From: Heterobasidion occidentale
Lineage: Eukaryota > Basidiomycota > Agaricomycetes > Russulales > Bondarzewiaceae
Assembly: GCA_039111635.1 (NCBI GenBank)
Contig: JBCAQO010000009.1
Span: forward strand, 682,001-746,000
DNA: 64,000 nucleotides
Direction: 5' to 3'
This document shows, in pieces, positions 24,068 to 35,365 of this stretch; position 1 is the stretch's first letter; each line of letters opens with the position of its first letter. The notes under the pieces were generated by a model, which saw only the letters and a program-made list of their open reading frames with translations, ran no database searches and was not told the origin of the DNA. Made by a program: the position numbers and the translations under genes.

Positions 24068-26509
24068 TCAAACCTGGCTGGCATTGAGAATCCTCGTCTT
24101 GCGCTCTTCAAAGGTTTCATGGGCAAATTCAGATTCCTCTTTGATGGTAACTTTGTAGCGAGACATGAGCATAGTGAGGATCGCTACGCCCTCCGTCTCA
24201 AATAATCTGCAAAGAGACATCCGGCTCACGATCGCCCACTAAGGGAGTCAAGAGACCATACACCACTCACCGGCGTCCTAGACATGCGCGCGCGCCTGTT
24301 GCAACGCTCCGTAAGACAGGCTTTGAAGATCAGTAGAAACACGTTGCATACCTTGGCTGAAAGGCAAAAAAGCATCTCGTGGCCAATCGCCGAGAAAACG
24401 TTCTGGTTTGAAATTGTGAGGATCGTCCCAGTACCGAGCTATCCCGTAATGCATCATGAAGCTCCCTTGTATGATTATATTATTGAGAACCACGTACGGT
24501 TGTAATGTAGTCCAGGCGCATGAATGAGAATATTGGTGTTTTTCGGCACAGGGATAATAGTCATATCCCCATTCGCATTCCCCACGGCCAGCGACGTATC
24601 TTCAGCACTATATTTCGGAATGGCATTGACCTGCGAACGATGTTTTCTTGACCAGATTGAAATAGGATGGAGAGGATTCAGAACGTACGGGTGGAAACAT
24701 CCTCAACGTCTCATATAATACACTAGAAAGGTGTCAGTACAAATGCAGCTCAACAGACTGATGAAGGGCCTACGCCATAGAGTAGGTAAAGAGAGGCATC
24801 TCTTCATATTTCTAATTATTTTCAGCTATTCAACAAGGAAAGACAAGGTTCCTATGTAATGGATAGGACGTACTGGAAGTCTGTTCGGATCACTCGTGAC
24901 GTTCCTAATTGAGCTGTACAGCCGATTTTGCTCGTCGGGATATAGAGCAAGAAGTGCGAGTGTGAAGCAAAGAGTATGGGCCGTTGTCTACGAAGGACTG
25001 AAGACGTCAATAATTCCGAACGAAGCATCTTTGTTGTTTGCGTACCTCATGTCCAGCAAGAAAAAAGATGAAGACATTGCCTGATATCGTGGAGAAGCCT
25101 GGTAAGTGCTGTTCATCAGCTATCGGAGATGATCCGACGTACCGACAAGCTCAGAATCCGTCAATGCCACCTCCCCATCTAAAGCATCATTCGCATCCAA
25201 GAGACTGCTGAACAAATCATATCTCTCCTCTTTCTTTTCCGAGTTCCGGCGCTCGCGTATCATCTCCACCATGTATTGCTTATGGCAGCTGTGAGCATAG
25301 GAATGCCCATTAGACTGATTATGTGACTCACGTCCATCTCCTTGAAAGCCTGATGGACATGCCGGAGGTGTTTGGTAAGCCCCATCGCCCAATCCGGGAC
25401 AATCAACTTGAGTAAGATATCTGTAGACGCTGTACGCAAAGCGTCTTTGAACGTCAATTGATGGCCTGGTGGGAGTTTCATGTCATCTGTCCACGAGATT
25501 CTGCGACCAAAGCCTAGCACAGATTCAATCTCATGTAGAATACGCAGGTCAGAGTCGCAGAGACTCACCTGTGACACCGATAACGAACAGAGCGATCTGC
25601 AGCAGACTCTCAGTAGCGCTTTCCGTTACTGGCAAAGGAATGAGGGCTGACAGGAATGGTCAACTCGACACAATGGTCTATTGAGATTTCAGGAGCATTG
25701 TGCCACACATTGTCGAACATGCTTATCATGATTCGAATCGTCTCATCCCATACCAGTTTATTGTTCCTCTGTGCGCGATGATGACCCTAAGTGTCACTAA
25801 CATCCTCCAGCGCTGAGCGACATACCTCAGAGAATGCAGGTGCGACGATCTTCCTGTATCGTTTCCATTCCTCGCCTTCGGATGCGACGATGTTTCGCCC
25901 GAAGAATTGCAAGGTCTGATACATTTCCACAGGCTTCGGGAAGCGATACCTGTATGTCATTACTTCCTGTGAGGGATTGCCTTTGTCAGCCTCGATATAA
26001 GCTGCAGAGTCCCGTAAAAGTTGCCTTGATAGCTGCAGCGTCGGCGAGAAAGAGGTATGAAGAGGAACGCGGCCAGACACTGATCTGTGCGTTGAAAAAA
26101 CTGTATGATCAGGTGCTAATAATCTTAAGAGATCCAGTAAACTCACTTGTGTGTATACATCCCTGCCAGTTTCTTGGAAATCTACAGTAGTTGGATATGT
26201 GTATGAGATCCTGCGGTACGCAGGCGGTCACCAGCGCACAATACCTTGGAATTTGTACGTCCACATTCTGTTTCGGCCAGCGCTCACACCAGGAATACGG
26301 GGAAGGAGATTCCCGAGAATGCTAGCTGGGCTGATGAGGGTGCGGAGAACGATATGACCTCTACATCGTCATTCCATGAGTGAAACAATGGGGTGCAGGC
26401 CGTACTTTAGAACTCGCCCGAGATTTTGAACTGCTTTACGATGCTCAAACAGAGCTTGGAGAGCGTAGAGCATCGCAATCGACAGTCCGAAGATAATCAG
26501 TGTCCCCAT
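24068..26509 (-). CDS. Cytochrome P450 (P450-2), tandem paralog with damaged signals
   Basis: Haem monooxygenase with N-terminal anchor MGTLIIFGLSIAMLYALQAL, then GRNIVASEGEEWKRYRKIVA, the I-helix FFLAGHETTAHTL, the K-helix YETLRMFPP and the haem loop LPFSQGARACLGRR. It is very close to P450-3 and shares its exon plan and 3' flank. Two donors that are GT in P450-3 read GC here: GCGAGT after VQNLG (first intron) and GCAACT after AAAIK. The second departs from the GC-AG consensus and may not splice. Near 24078 one A is missing against P450-3 (NAKPGLTL becomes NASQV, then stop), shortening the C-terminus by about 35-40 residues. This is either decay after duplication or partly a base-calling loss. 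Confidence 0.82.
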
Positions 26510-26742
26510 GGATTCTTTTTTCACTGCCAGGTGGACGAATCTATCTTGTGGTGACACAAAGGCAAGGGATTCGTCCCGCTTGAGTCGCAAAGAAAAGACA
26601 GATGGTGGCACGAGACTAGCCAAATATTACTTTATGGAATCGTCCTTCTTCCGGGTCCCTCGTGCGCTGCCCGAAGCATCCGACCGCGGGTTCACGGCTT
26701 GACATATCGGCGGCTGAGGGGCGTGCCGACCTAGATTGCCCC

Positions 26743-27021
26743 AGGAGCTCTATTGCAGCACATCATCTGATGAGAATGTACGTCCAACAGCTTTCCTGTC
26801 AGACCATACACGGGTGCTGCGCAACCAATCGTGTTCTATTATTGAAGATGATGAGGCCGACAAGTGAGAATCCGACTACGACCACATCAAGACGACATCT
26901 TCGAGAGGCTGACGGCGCCATACCTGAAAATTGATCGAAACGATAGCTACTTTCTCCCACCGTAGCTTCCGGGGTGTCCCATGCAAGCCAGTCGTGATAG
27001 GTCGTGGTAGACATGTGGGGT
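26743..27021 (+). repeat. Inverted repeat arm A (about 280 bp), partner at 30269-30549
   Basis: From AGGAGCTCT to GTAGACATGTGGG this stretch matches the reverse complement of 30269-30549 with scattered mismatches and small gaps. Read on the minus strand it begins ATGTCTACCACGACC and has a 76-codon ORF (26799-27029) with a donor-like GTATGG after about 30 codons. It may be a gene fragment, but I do not recognise it. Confidence 0.7.
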
Positions 27022-27354
27022 GGCATCACCTGGCATCACACTTCAATACCATTGCTGACGTAATTTTGTTTTCTTCTCGCAAAGTATGAAGTATCTTGCC
27101 ACTACTGTAGACAGAACACAGAGTGCTCATCAAGTTCTAAATCATGGACAACCTCGGAAGACCTCCAAGATACGCATTCTGCTTTCTGTCAACAGTAGGT
27201 ACTGTGGGCCATCATATCCATCAGCCCATGGCACGGACATGAGTGGTGCGAGGGTGATACAATTTGGACGAATGTTGTCCGAGAAAGCCCTACATAGTCC
27301 TGAGATCTAGAAAAAAGATAGAAATGCTCCATCTTCAATTTCTCTTTGTGAACA

Positions 27355-29902
27355 CTAGCGGCACGCGGATTGGGCTGTATGTCCGCAAAAAATAACGTTA
27401 TCAGTGTGATAAATGTCAAGAGGTAGAAGAGTATCCACGAACGTCAACGTCAAACCTGGCTTGGCATTGAGAATCCTAGTCTTGCGCTCTTCAAAGGTTT
27501 CATGGGAAAATTCAGATTCCTCTTTGATGGTAACTTTGTAGCGAGACATGAGCATGGTGAGAATCGCTATGCCCTCCGTTTCAAAGAATCTGAAAAGAGA
27601 GATCCAGCTTACGCTCGCCTATTGGGGCAGTCGAGAGATCGTACACCACTTACCGGCGTCCTAGACATGCGCGCGCGCCTGATGCCACGTTCCATAAGAC
27701 GTGCTGCCGGAGATCGGTGTAGACAGGTTACATACCTTGGCTGAAAGGTAAAAATGCATCTCGCGGCCAATCGCCGAGGAAGCGCTCTGGTTTGAAAGTG
27801 TGAGGATCATCCCAATACCGAGCTGTCCCCGTTATGCATAGTAAGTATTCATTGGATCCAGAAATATTCTCGAAGACTACATACGGTTGTAATGTAGTCC
27901 AGGCGTATGGATGACGATATTGGTGTTTTGGGGCACAGGGATAGTGGTCCTGTCCCCGCTCGCATTTCCCACGACCAGCGACGTATCTTCAGCACTGTAT
28001 TTCGGGATGCCATTGACCTGAGATGAAATGTCTTCTTGATCAAATCATGATACAAAGCAACGAAAAACCCAAAACGCACGGGAGGAAACATCCTCAACGT
28101 CTCATAGAAGACGCTACAGAAAAGTCATTAAGAATACAATTCAACAGAGAGATGAAGGGCCTACGCCATAGAGTAAGTAAGGAGAGGCATCTCCTCATAG
28201 GACTGATAGTTTTTTAAGAATCCAACAAGGAAAAGCAAACATTCCATTGAATGGATGGGACGCACCGGAAGTCTATCTAGATCGCTCATCACACTTTTTA
28301 TCGAGTTGTACAGCCGATCCTGCTCGTCGGGATATAGAGCAAGAAGTGCAAACGTAAAGCAAAGAGTGTGAGCCGTTGTCTACAAGGAACCTTAGTGTCA
28401 ACTTCCAAACGAACCAATTTCGTTAATTGCGTACCTCGTGTCCAGCAACTAGAAAGATGAAAATATTGCCTGATATCATGAAAACCTAGTAAGTGCCGTT
28501 GTTCAGCTGTTGGAGATGGTTCGACGAACCGACAAGCTCAGAATCGGTCAACGCCACCTCCCCATCTGAGGTATCATCACTCGCATCCAAGAGACTGCTA
28601 AACAAATCGTATCTCTCCTCTTTCTTTTCCGAGTTCCGGCGCTCACGTATCATCTCCATCATGTATTGCTTATGATGGCTGTGAGGAAAAAGCGCTTCAG
28701 TAGACAGATCGTATAACTCACGTCCATCTCCTTGAAAGCCTGACGGACATGCCGGAGGTGTTTGGTAAGCCCCATCGCCCAACCCGGAACGATTAACTTG
28801 AGAAAAATATCTGTAGACATGGTATGCAAAGCGTCTTTGAACGTCAATTGATGTCCGGGCGGAAGTTTCATATCGTCTGTCCACGAGATTCTGCGACCAA
28901 AGCCTAGCGCAGATTCAATCTCGTGGAGACGTGGGTCAGAGATCGTAAAGACTCACCTGCGACACCGATGACGAAGAGAGCGATCTATAGCAAAATGTCA
29001 GTAGCGCGTCCTATTTTGGTAAAGGAAACGAGAGCGGACAGGAACGGTTAACTCGATACAATGGTCTGTTGAGATTTCAGGAGCATTGTGCCACACATTG
29101 TCGAACATGTCTATCATGATCCGAGTCGTCTCATCCCATACCAGTTTATTGTTCCTCTGTGCGAGATGATGATGAGCCTTGATGCCACTCACATTCTCCA
29201 ACATTGAGCGACATACCTCAGAGAATGCAGGCGCGACGATCTTCCTGTATCGTTTCCATTCCTCACCTTCAGATGCGACGATGTTTCGCCCGAAGAACTG
29301 TAAGACCTTGTATTGTTCAACAGGCTTTGGAAAGCGAGCCCTGTATGTCGTTACTTCCTGTGAGGTATTGCCTTTGTCAGCGCTGATCAAAACTGCAGAA
29401 TCCCGTAAGACTCACCTTGATGGCCGCAGCGTCCGCAAGAAAAAGGTGTGAAGAGGGACGCGGCCAGACGCTGATCTGTGCATCAATCGAAGTATACAGT
29501 AAGGCGCTAATAATCTGATAGAGATTCAGTAGACTCACTTGCGTGAACACATCCCAGCCAGCTTCTTGGAAATCTACAATAGTTGGATATGTGCATGAGA
29601 TCCTGCGTCAGTCAGGCAGACACCAGAGCATGATACCTTCAAATTTAGACTTCCATGATCTGCTTCGGCCAATGCTCAGGCCACGAATCCGGGGAAGGAT
29701 ATGTCCGAGGACGCTGGCAGGGCTGACGAGAGTGCGAACACCGGGATGGCCTCTACGTCGTGAGTCAATGAGTGAAACGATTTCGTAGCAGCTCTCACTA
29801 TAGACCCTACCCGAGATTTCGAACTGCTTTACGATACTCGAACAGGGCTTGGAGAGCGTAGAGCAACGCAATGCATAACCCGAAGAATATTAGTGTCCCC
29901 AT
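27355..29902 (-). CDS. Cytochrome P450 (P450-3), intact tandem paralog
   Basis: Haem monooxygenase close to P450-2. The anchor MGTLIFFGLCIALLYALQAL is followed by GHPGVRTLVSPASVLG, GRNIVASEGEEWKRYRKIVA, VIGVAGFGRRISWTDD and MIRERRNSEKKEERYDLFSS. The I-helix is FLVAGHETTAHTLC, the K-helix FYETLRMFPP and the haem loop LPFSQGARACLGRR, with stop at 27355. The donors damaged in P450-2 are GTAGGG and GTGAGT here, and the C-terminal frame is whole, so this copy should be functional. About 13 introns of 50-70 nt, two of them with AAG acceptors. The gene lies between the inverted repeat arms at 26743 and 30269. Substrate unknown. Confidence 0.88.
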
Positions 29903-30268
29903 GGAGTCTTTTTCACTACCAGAATCGATAGATGGACCAATCTACCAGTCGCCTTGTGGTGACAAAAGGCAGCGTACTCGTTGAATGGTAGCAAAGGAAA
30001 GACAGGCGGTGGCACGACAATCGAGACTGGCCATGTGTAATTGACAACGCACTTTATGGAATCATCGTTCTCATGGTTCCTCGTGCGATGCCCGAAGCGT
30101 CCGACCGGTGGTTCCTTACAGCTGTCATGTGTACAGGGTTTTTCAGTTCCGAGGAGCGCCTCGGAGTGGTTGGGAAAAGCACGGCATAACGGCGCTTGTA
30201 ATGTTTTCGTGTTTCATGCTCCGCGAGAGAAAGACTAAATTACGTTAGCAGTGGTATTGGAGGGTCGT

Positions 30269-30549
30269 CCCACAATGTCTAACACGACCGTCTTGCGCGG
30301 GACACCCCCGAAAGCTACGGTGGGAGAAAGTAGCTATCTTTCCGGTCAATGACCAGGTATGAAGCCGTCAGTCTCTGGAAGATGTCGATGTCGTGATGTG
30401 GTCCTGGCATATGTAGTCGGATCCTCATTTGTCGGCCTCATCAACGGCACTGATAGACCACGTTGGGTTGCGCAGTACCCGTGTACGGTCTGACAGCAAA
30501 GCCATTGGACGTGCATTCTCATCGGATGATGCCCCGTGACAGAGCTCCT
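30269..30549 (-). repeat. Inverted repeat arm B (about 280 bp), partner at 26743-27021
   Basis: Reverse-complement relative of arm A. Here the ATGTCTAACACGACC end faces right, but an in-frame stop appears after about 30 codons. The outer boundary (AGAGCTCCT, 30541-30549) is sharp and lies only about 55 bases from the stop codon of the PPR gene. Confidence 0.7.
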
Positions 30550-30603
30550 GAAGTAAATCAGGTTAGCCACTATCAGGGCATGCAAAGTAATAGCAGCAGT
30601 TAC

Positions 30604-32910
30604 CTATTGAGGCTCGCCAGTGGTCTGCTCTTCATCAGTGATCTTAGCCTCAACGTAGAGACCCTCTGCCTCGAGCCTTTCCCTCTCTAATCCTTCTAGC
30701 CGCCTCAACCAATTTATAGCCTCCTCCGTCTGCGGGTCTGACCCCGACACATATCCCAGATGCTCGCCTAATGCTACCTCGATCGCTCTTGCATGATCGA
30801 GCAGCCTTCGGTCTACGAACCCCCTCAAGACGCTGGTGTACGCAGCCAACAAGGGTCCGCTCCTTCTTCTCTTCCTGAGTGCTTCAATGAACTGCTGCCT
30901 AGACATAGGCTGTCTGCTCTCCCCGACACTCTGCCCCTCCTGTACGGTCGTGATATCCACCCCTTCAACCTTCTCCGACTCACCGACAGCGCCTTCTTGC
31001 TGCACGGCCACAGAAAGTTGGCGAATTTGATCAAGGATGTTCAAAGCTTCATCGGTATCTCCTGATTTAGCAAGTCGTCCCGCCAGCATGCACATGGTGT
31101 GAAAGTCCGGCTGGATACCGAATGAGCGCATGTCCTCGATGACTCGATAAGCACGGTCGAAGCGCTGGAATCGACAAAATCCGTCGACGAAGGCGTTGAA
31201 ATGGGCTGCATCGAAAGCCTCGACGGGTGCGATGACAGGGCTCGTTGTTTCAGACCAGTGCCCCTCGTTTACTGCGGATGATTGTGGCTCAGCAGAGGTT
31301 GAGGCGATGGGGGGGCTTGAGTCAGAACTGATGGGCATATAGGATCGACGCGACGCGAAGTCGATCAGCTTTTGGTAAAGCTGCTCTAGCTGCACCCTCT
31401 TGCTACAGTGATGAACGAGTGCGGCCCATACTAGAGAGGTATGATGACCAGAGGGCCAGATCTTGTCTGGAATATTGAAAGTCGTATACTTGAACATCGA
31501 GAGCAGCGGTCGACGCGGAGTGGGTCTCCTCAGGCGCCGACGGGAGGGGTGGTCGAGTACTGTAGGCAAGAGATGCAGAATGTCTTCTCTGGGTACACCC
31601 ACCATATGGAAATATTTGGTGAACACATAGAGAACATGATTGTATTCCTTTTTATGGTGATGGTGAAGCAATTCGGCGTGTTTGACAACAGCGAAAGAGG
31701 TTCGAGAGAGCCGAAAAGCGCGTGTCTGGAGGAGACTGATAGCCCGTCCACCGCGACGGTGGGTTTTGTAAATATCGAAGAAGGTTGCCAATTCACGAGC
31801 AGAAGGCGGATGATCAGAAAGGAGTGAGCGCTTCAGCATTCGGAGAGAAATCGCCAGGTTATTTTCTAGTGTCCGACCGGCATCAATCATTGGCAATCCT
31901 TCAAGACGGGTCGCAGGAGGACCTTGCATCAAATCTTTGGCGCGTACAAGACTCTGCTTCTTGAACATGGCTTTCAAAGCGGTGGCGGCATCGGTGCATT
32001 TTTTGGCTTCTAGCTCGCCTAAAACATAAGAATAAGTATAGCGAGTCAGTCGGACACCATGTTTGCGGGCTGCCTTCAATAGATCAAACGCTGCTAGGGG
32101 TCGCTTCGCGTTACAATGAGTCCGGATAGCCAAGCTCCACCACCGCTTCCTGCTGTCCTTGTTGCGCACCACGGAAGGGGTGAACACGCCAGGAAGTTCC
32201 CGAGTTTTTTCGTGAAATTCTCGATCCGCTCTATCAAACTCGTCGATGAATCTGGCTGTGAACGCCGGATCTGCAAAGCGAGTGATATGTCCGATCGCCA
32301 GAGGCCCGATTCTTCGAGCGTACCCTTTTTCCGCACTGATGATAGCATATCGGATGGCGGTAGGGAGGTCGACACGATCGCTGGAGAATATCAGGCGCGT
32401 GACATTCCGAAACGATCCCTGACGGACTGGAGACGCATAGGGTACGAGCGACCACCAGTTGGAGAACGCCTGGGACCGGTCTGGCAGATCTTCTTGCTCG
32501 AGAACGTGCTGAGCGGCACGAAAGTAGACGGGGCTGTGACGGATAAATGTACCCGATTGGACCAACTCGGCACGCACCACTTCCGCATCTGCATAATTCC
32601 CCGCTACCACAAGACGCGCGAGAGGAGCAGAATGATCATAGAGGGGGACGTTTCTGGGCTGCTTCTCGACGCGTGAAACGTCGATGGACCGATACTCCTG
32701 GGAGAAAGGTTCGAAGACGGCAGGGTCCGGCAGCGTACGAGGGTATGGAATGGAGCGAAGAGCTATGACGGCTGGTGTCTCCTCTTTGTGCTGCAATGTG
32801 GACGTGCTGAGGCTCCTCGGAAAGGCCGTGGGCCAGGGTAACGTCGGCCATATTAAAGAATGCAGCCCATGAGGGATACGGGTTAATGCATGCGGCACAA
32901 AGGCCGTCAT
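30604..32910 (-). CDS. Pentatricopeptide-repeat protein, probably mitochondrial
   Basis: A single uninterrupted frame of 768 codons. The first 45 residues are basic and Ser/Leu-rich (MTAFVPHALTRIPHGLHSL ... FPRSLSTSTLQHKEE), as expected for mitochondrial import. Helical repeats include TRYTYSYVLGELEAKKCTDA and, near residues 570-640, a clear PPR pair (HFNAFVDGFCRFQRFDRAYR; PDFHTMCMLAGRLAKSGDTD). Proteins of this type bind organellar RNA for processing or translation; the target is unknown. It lacks introns, unlike almost all its neighbours. It is divergent from the Swi3 gene, with a 290-bp shared promoter. Confidence 0.85.
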   Translation of the reverse strand: MTAFVPHALTRIPHGLHSLIWPTLPWPTAFPRSLSTSTLQHKEETPAVIALRSIPYPRTLPDPAVFEPFSQEYRSIDVSRVEKQPRNVPLYDHSAPLARLVVAGNYADAEVVRAELVQSGTFIRHSPVYFRAAQHVLEQEDLPDRSQAFSNWWSLVPYASPVRQGSFRNVTRLIFSSDRVDLPTAIRYAIISAEKGYARRIGPLAIGHITRFADPAFTARFIDEFDRADREFHEKTRELPGVFTPSVVRNKDSRKRWWSLAIRTHCNAKRPLAAFDLLKAARKHGVRLTRYTYSYVLGELEAKKCTDAATALKAMFKKQSLVRAKDLMQGPPATRLEGLPMIDAGRTLENNLAISLRMLKRSLLSDHPPSARELATFFDIYKTHRRGGRAISLLQTRAFRLSRTSFAVVKHAELLHHHHKKEYNHVLYVFTKYFHMVGVPREDILHLLPTVLDHPSRRRLRRPTPRRPLLSMFKYTTFNIPDKIWPSGHHTSLVWAALVHHCSKRVQLEQLYQKLIDFASRRSYMPISSDSSPPIASTSAEPQSSAVNEGHWSETTSPVIAPVEAFDAAHFNAFVDGFCRFQRFDRAYRVIEDMRSFGIQPDFHTMCMLAGRLAKSGDTDEALNILDQIRQLSVAVQQEGAVGESEKVEGVDITTVQEGQSVGESRQPMSRQQFIEALRKRRRSGPLLAAYTSVLRGFVDRRLLDHARAIEVALGEHLGYVSGSDPQTEEAINWLRRLEGLERERLEAEGLYVEAKITDEEQTTGEPQ

Positions 32911-33199
32911 GAAAATTTCAACGACAGCAGATTATAACGCGGTATACAACCCTGCCAATACGAAAATCAGTGCATCGAGCGGTGGGAAGTGGACGCCCAA
33001 CGCACTAAACAGCGGCGGGCAAAGCAAACAGGGTGTGTGACAGCATCTCAGGGCTTGTCACATTTATAGTCACGCTTTGTCAGTGTCGCGTATCCTCTTG
33101 TTGACGGCGAAGCAAGTGACTGCTCTACATCCTCCTCGCTACTTCCCTCGATACTTTTGCACCTCTTGGGTTCGTGTTCGAAGGAGCAAAATATCAACG

Positions 33200-35365
33200 A
33201 TGATGGACTCTCCAAAGCGCTCTGCCTCGCCATCTTCGTCTTCAGATCCGAAGCGTATCAAGCTAACCGTCCAGCCACAAAACCAAGGCGTTTCATCCGT
33301 AGATCCCGAAAATGCTCCCGGAAAACGTAGCGAGCTCGAGCCGATCCAAGGCGGAGAGCTTGGAAACCTTCTCAACTATCCTGAATCGAAGCCTGGTCTC
33401 GAAAACGGTGGCAAAACGAAGGTCCAGGGAGAAGGCGAAGAGGACCCTCCCGACGTAGAAATGGGTGATGGGAACGAAGAGGAGGGGGAGTCGGGTGAAG
33501 AAAACGACGAGGAGGATCCGGCGCAGCTTGAAGCGAATAGGCAAAGACTCGAAGAACAGGCGCGCAAATATCTCGCGGCTCAGACTCACGAGGTTATCAT
33601 CCCCTCGTATTCTGCTTGGTTTGACATGTCCAAGATACACCCTGTCGAACGACGTGCCCTTCCTGAGTTCTTCAACTCCCGTAACAGGTCAAAAACACCG
33701 GCGATCTACAAGGACTATCGCGACTTTATGATCAATACCTACCGCCTCAGACCAACCGAATATCTCACTGTCACCGCGTGTCGTCGAAACTTGGCAGGAG
33801 ATGTGTGCGCCATTATGCGTGTTCACGCTTTTCTTGAACAGTGGGGCTTGATCAACTACCAGGTACGTCAACTGGGATTGCTTGCGGGCGATGCTGACCT
33901 CGAAATACTCGCTCAGATCGACCCCGAGGCGCGGCCAGCCACGCTGGCTCCTCCATTTACAGGACACTTCCGCGTTATCCTTGATACCCCTCGTGGACTA
34001 CAGTCACTGCATCCGGGAACGCGTCCCTCCCAACACCCGTCCGTCAATGGTGTTTCAAAGCCTCTCTCAGCAGCCCCCGCCTCCCTCGAGCTGCGTTCCA
34101 ACATCTACCAGACTTCTTCAAAATCGTCACGGCCCATCATCGAAGCCGAAGCAAACACCCTTGCCAACGGAGCCTCCGCCCCAAATGGCATCTCTAGCCG
34201 AAGCGTCGCAACGGTGACCTACAAGTGCGACACCTGCGGCGTGGACTGCACAGCGGTCCGGTATCACTCGCTCAAGGTCAAGGACTTCGAGCTGTGCCAG
34301 CCATGCTACCTCGACGGACGGTTCCCCTCGACGATGTTCAGCGGTGACTTCGTCAAGCTGACCAGCGGGGCGGGGGCGGGTGGGAACGCGCACGGCGCCG
34401 GGAGTGGGGACGCGTGGACAGATCAGGAGCTCCTGCTGCTGCTGGAGGGCGTGGAAATGTACGACGACGACTGGTCCGCGATCGAGGAGCACGTCGGCTC
34501 GCGCTCTGCCCAGCAGTGCATCCGCAAGTTCTTGGAGCTTCCGATCGAAGACCCGTATCTGTCGAGCGAGGGCGAGATGGGCGCGCTCCGCTATGCTCGC
34601 GTGCCGTTCGAGCAAGCGGACAACCCGGTGATGAGCGTCGTCGCGTTTTTGGCAGGGGTCGTCGGGCCCGGCGTTGCCGCTGAGGCCGCCAAGACGGCGC
34701 TTCACGAGCTGACGAACAAAGACGAGGACGAGAAGCCCGTGGGAGAGCAGGAGAAAGACGACAAGAAAAACCAGGAGGCGGACGACAAGATGGACGAGGA
34801 CGCGCCAGCCGAGGTGCCGGCCCCCGCAGCCTCCTCAAGCAACGCAGGCTCGCCCGCCCCATCCGCAAAGCCGCCGTCCGAATCCGCCGTCCCCGGCATC
34901 CCGCACTCCAAAGTCGTCCGCGCGGCCAACCTCGCGCTCAAGTCGTCCGCCAAAGCCGCCGCCGCGCTCGCCGACGCCGAGGAGACGCAGGTCCGCTCGG
35001 CGCTCGCGGCGGTGATCAAGCTCACGCTGACGAAGCTCGAGCTGAAGATGGCGCAATTCGAGGAGCTCGAGGACCTGCTCGAGGAAGAGCGCCGGTCGCT
35101 CGAGGTCTCGCGCGTCGCGCTCGTCACCGAGCGCCTCGGGCTGCAGCGCACCCTGGAATCTGTGAACGCCGAGCTGGGAAAGCACGCCAACGCCATCGCC
35201 GCCGGGAACCTGAACGGAAACGTCGCTGGCATGGCCGGCGCAGTTTCGCAAGCAAGCCTCGGCACGACAGGACAGGGCACGCGCGCGACCGAAGTGCAAG
35301 GGGGGGCGCCGACAGAAGGCGACATGGGTCCTCTCAGCGGCGGCAATGTTGCGGCACTGTCCTGA
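33200..35365 (+). CDS. RSC8: Swi3/Rsc8-type subunit of SWI/SNF-RSC chromatin remodeller
   Basis: Core scaffold subunit of ATP-dependent chromatin remodelling complexes in the nucleus. From the ATG at 33200 (MMDSPKRSASPSSSSDPKRI): an acidic stretch, then a SWIRM domain (SAWFDMSKIHPVERRALPEF ... RRNLAGDVCAIMRVHAFLEQ). A ZZ-like zinc finger follows (YKCDTCGVDC ... CQPCYLDGRFP), then a SANT domain (WTDQELLLLLEGVEMYDDDW) and NPVMSVVAFLAGVVGPGVAA. A C-terminal coiled coil (ELEDLLEEERRSLEVSRVAL) serves dimerisation. About 721 codons, no intron, no frame slip. The frame opens 41 codons further upstream without an ATG. Codons become very GC-rich in the 3' half. Confidence 0.93.
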   Translation: MMDSPKRSASPSSSSDPKRIKLTVQPQNQGVSSVDPENAPGKRSELEPIQGGELGNLLNYPESKPGLENGGKTKVQGEGEEDPPDVEMGDGNEEEGESGEENDEEDPAQLEANRQRLEEQARKYLAAQTHEVIIPSYSAWFDMSKIHPVERRALPEFFNSRNRSKTPAIYKDYRDFMINTYRLRPTEYLTVTACRRNLAGDVCAIMRVHAFLEQWGLINYQVRQLGLLAGDADLEILAQIDPEARPATLAPPFTGHFRVILDTPRGLQSLHPGTRPSQHPSVNGVSKPLSAAPASLELRSNIYQTSSKSSRPIIEAEANTLANGASAPNGISSRSVATVTYKCDTCGVDCTAVRYHSLKVKDFELCQPCYLDGRFPSTMFSGDFVKLTSGAGAGGNAHGAGSGDAWTDQELLLLLEGVEMYDDDWSAIEEHVGSRSAQQCIRKFLELPIEDPYLSSEGEMGALRYARVPFEQADNPVMSVVAFLAGVVGPGVAAEAAKTALHELTNKDEDEKPVGEQEKDDKKNQEADDKMDEDAPAEVPAPAASSSNAGSPAPSAKPPSESAVPGIPHSKVVRAANLALKSSAKAAAALADAEETQVRSALAAVIKLTLTKLELKMAQFEELEDLLEEERRSLEVSRVALVTERLGLQRTLESVNAELGKHANAIAAGNLNGNVAGMAGAVSQASLGTTGQGTRATEVQGGAPTEGDMGPLSGGNVAALS

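Noticed and set aside
34127..35346. Long ORFs on the minus strand opposite the Swi3 gene
   Set aside because: Shadows of high-GC codons in a well-supported gene.
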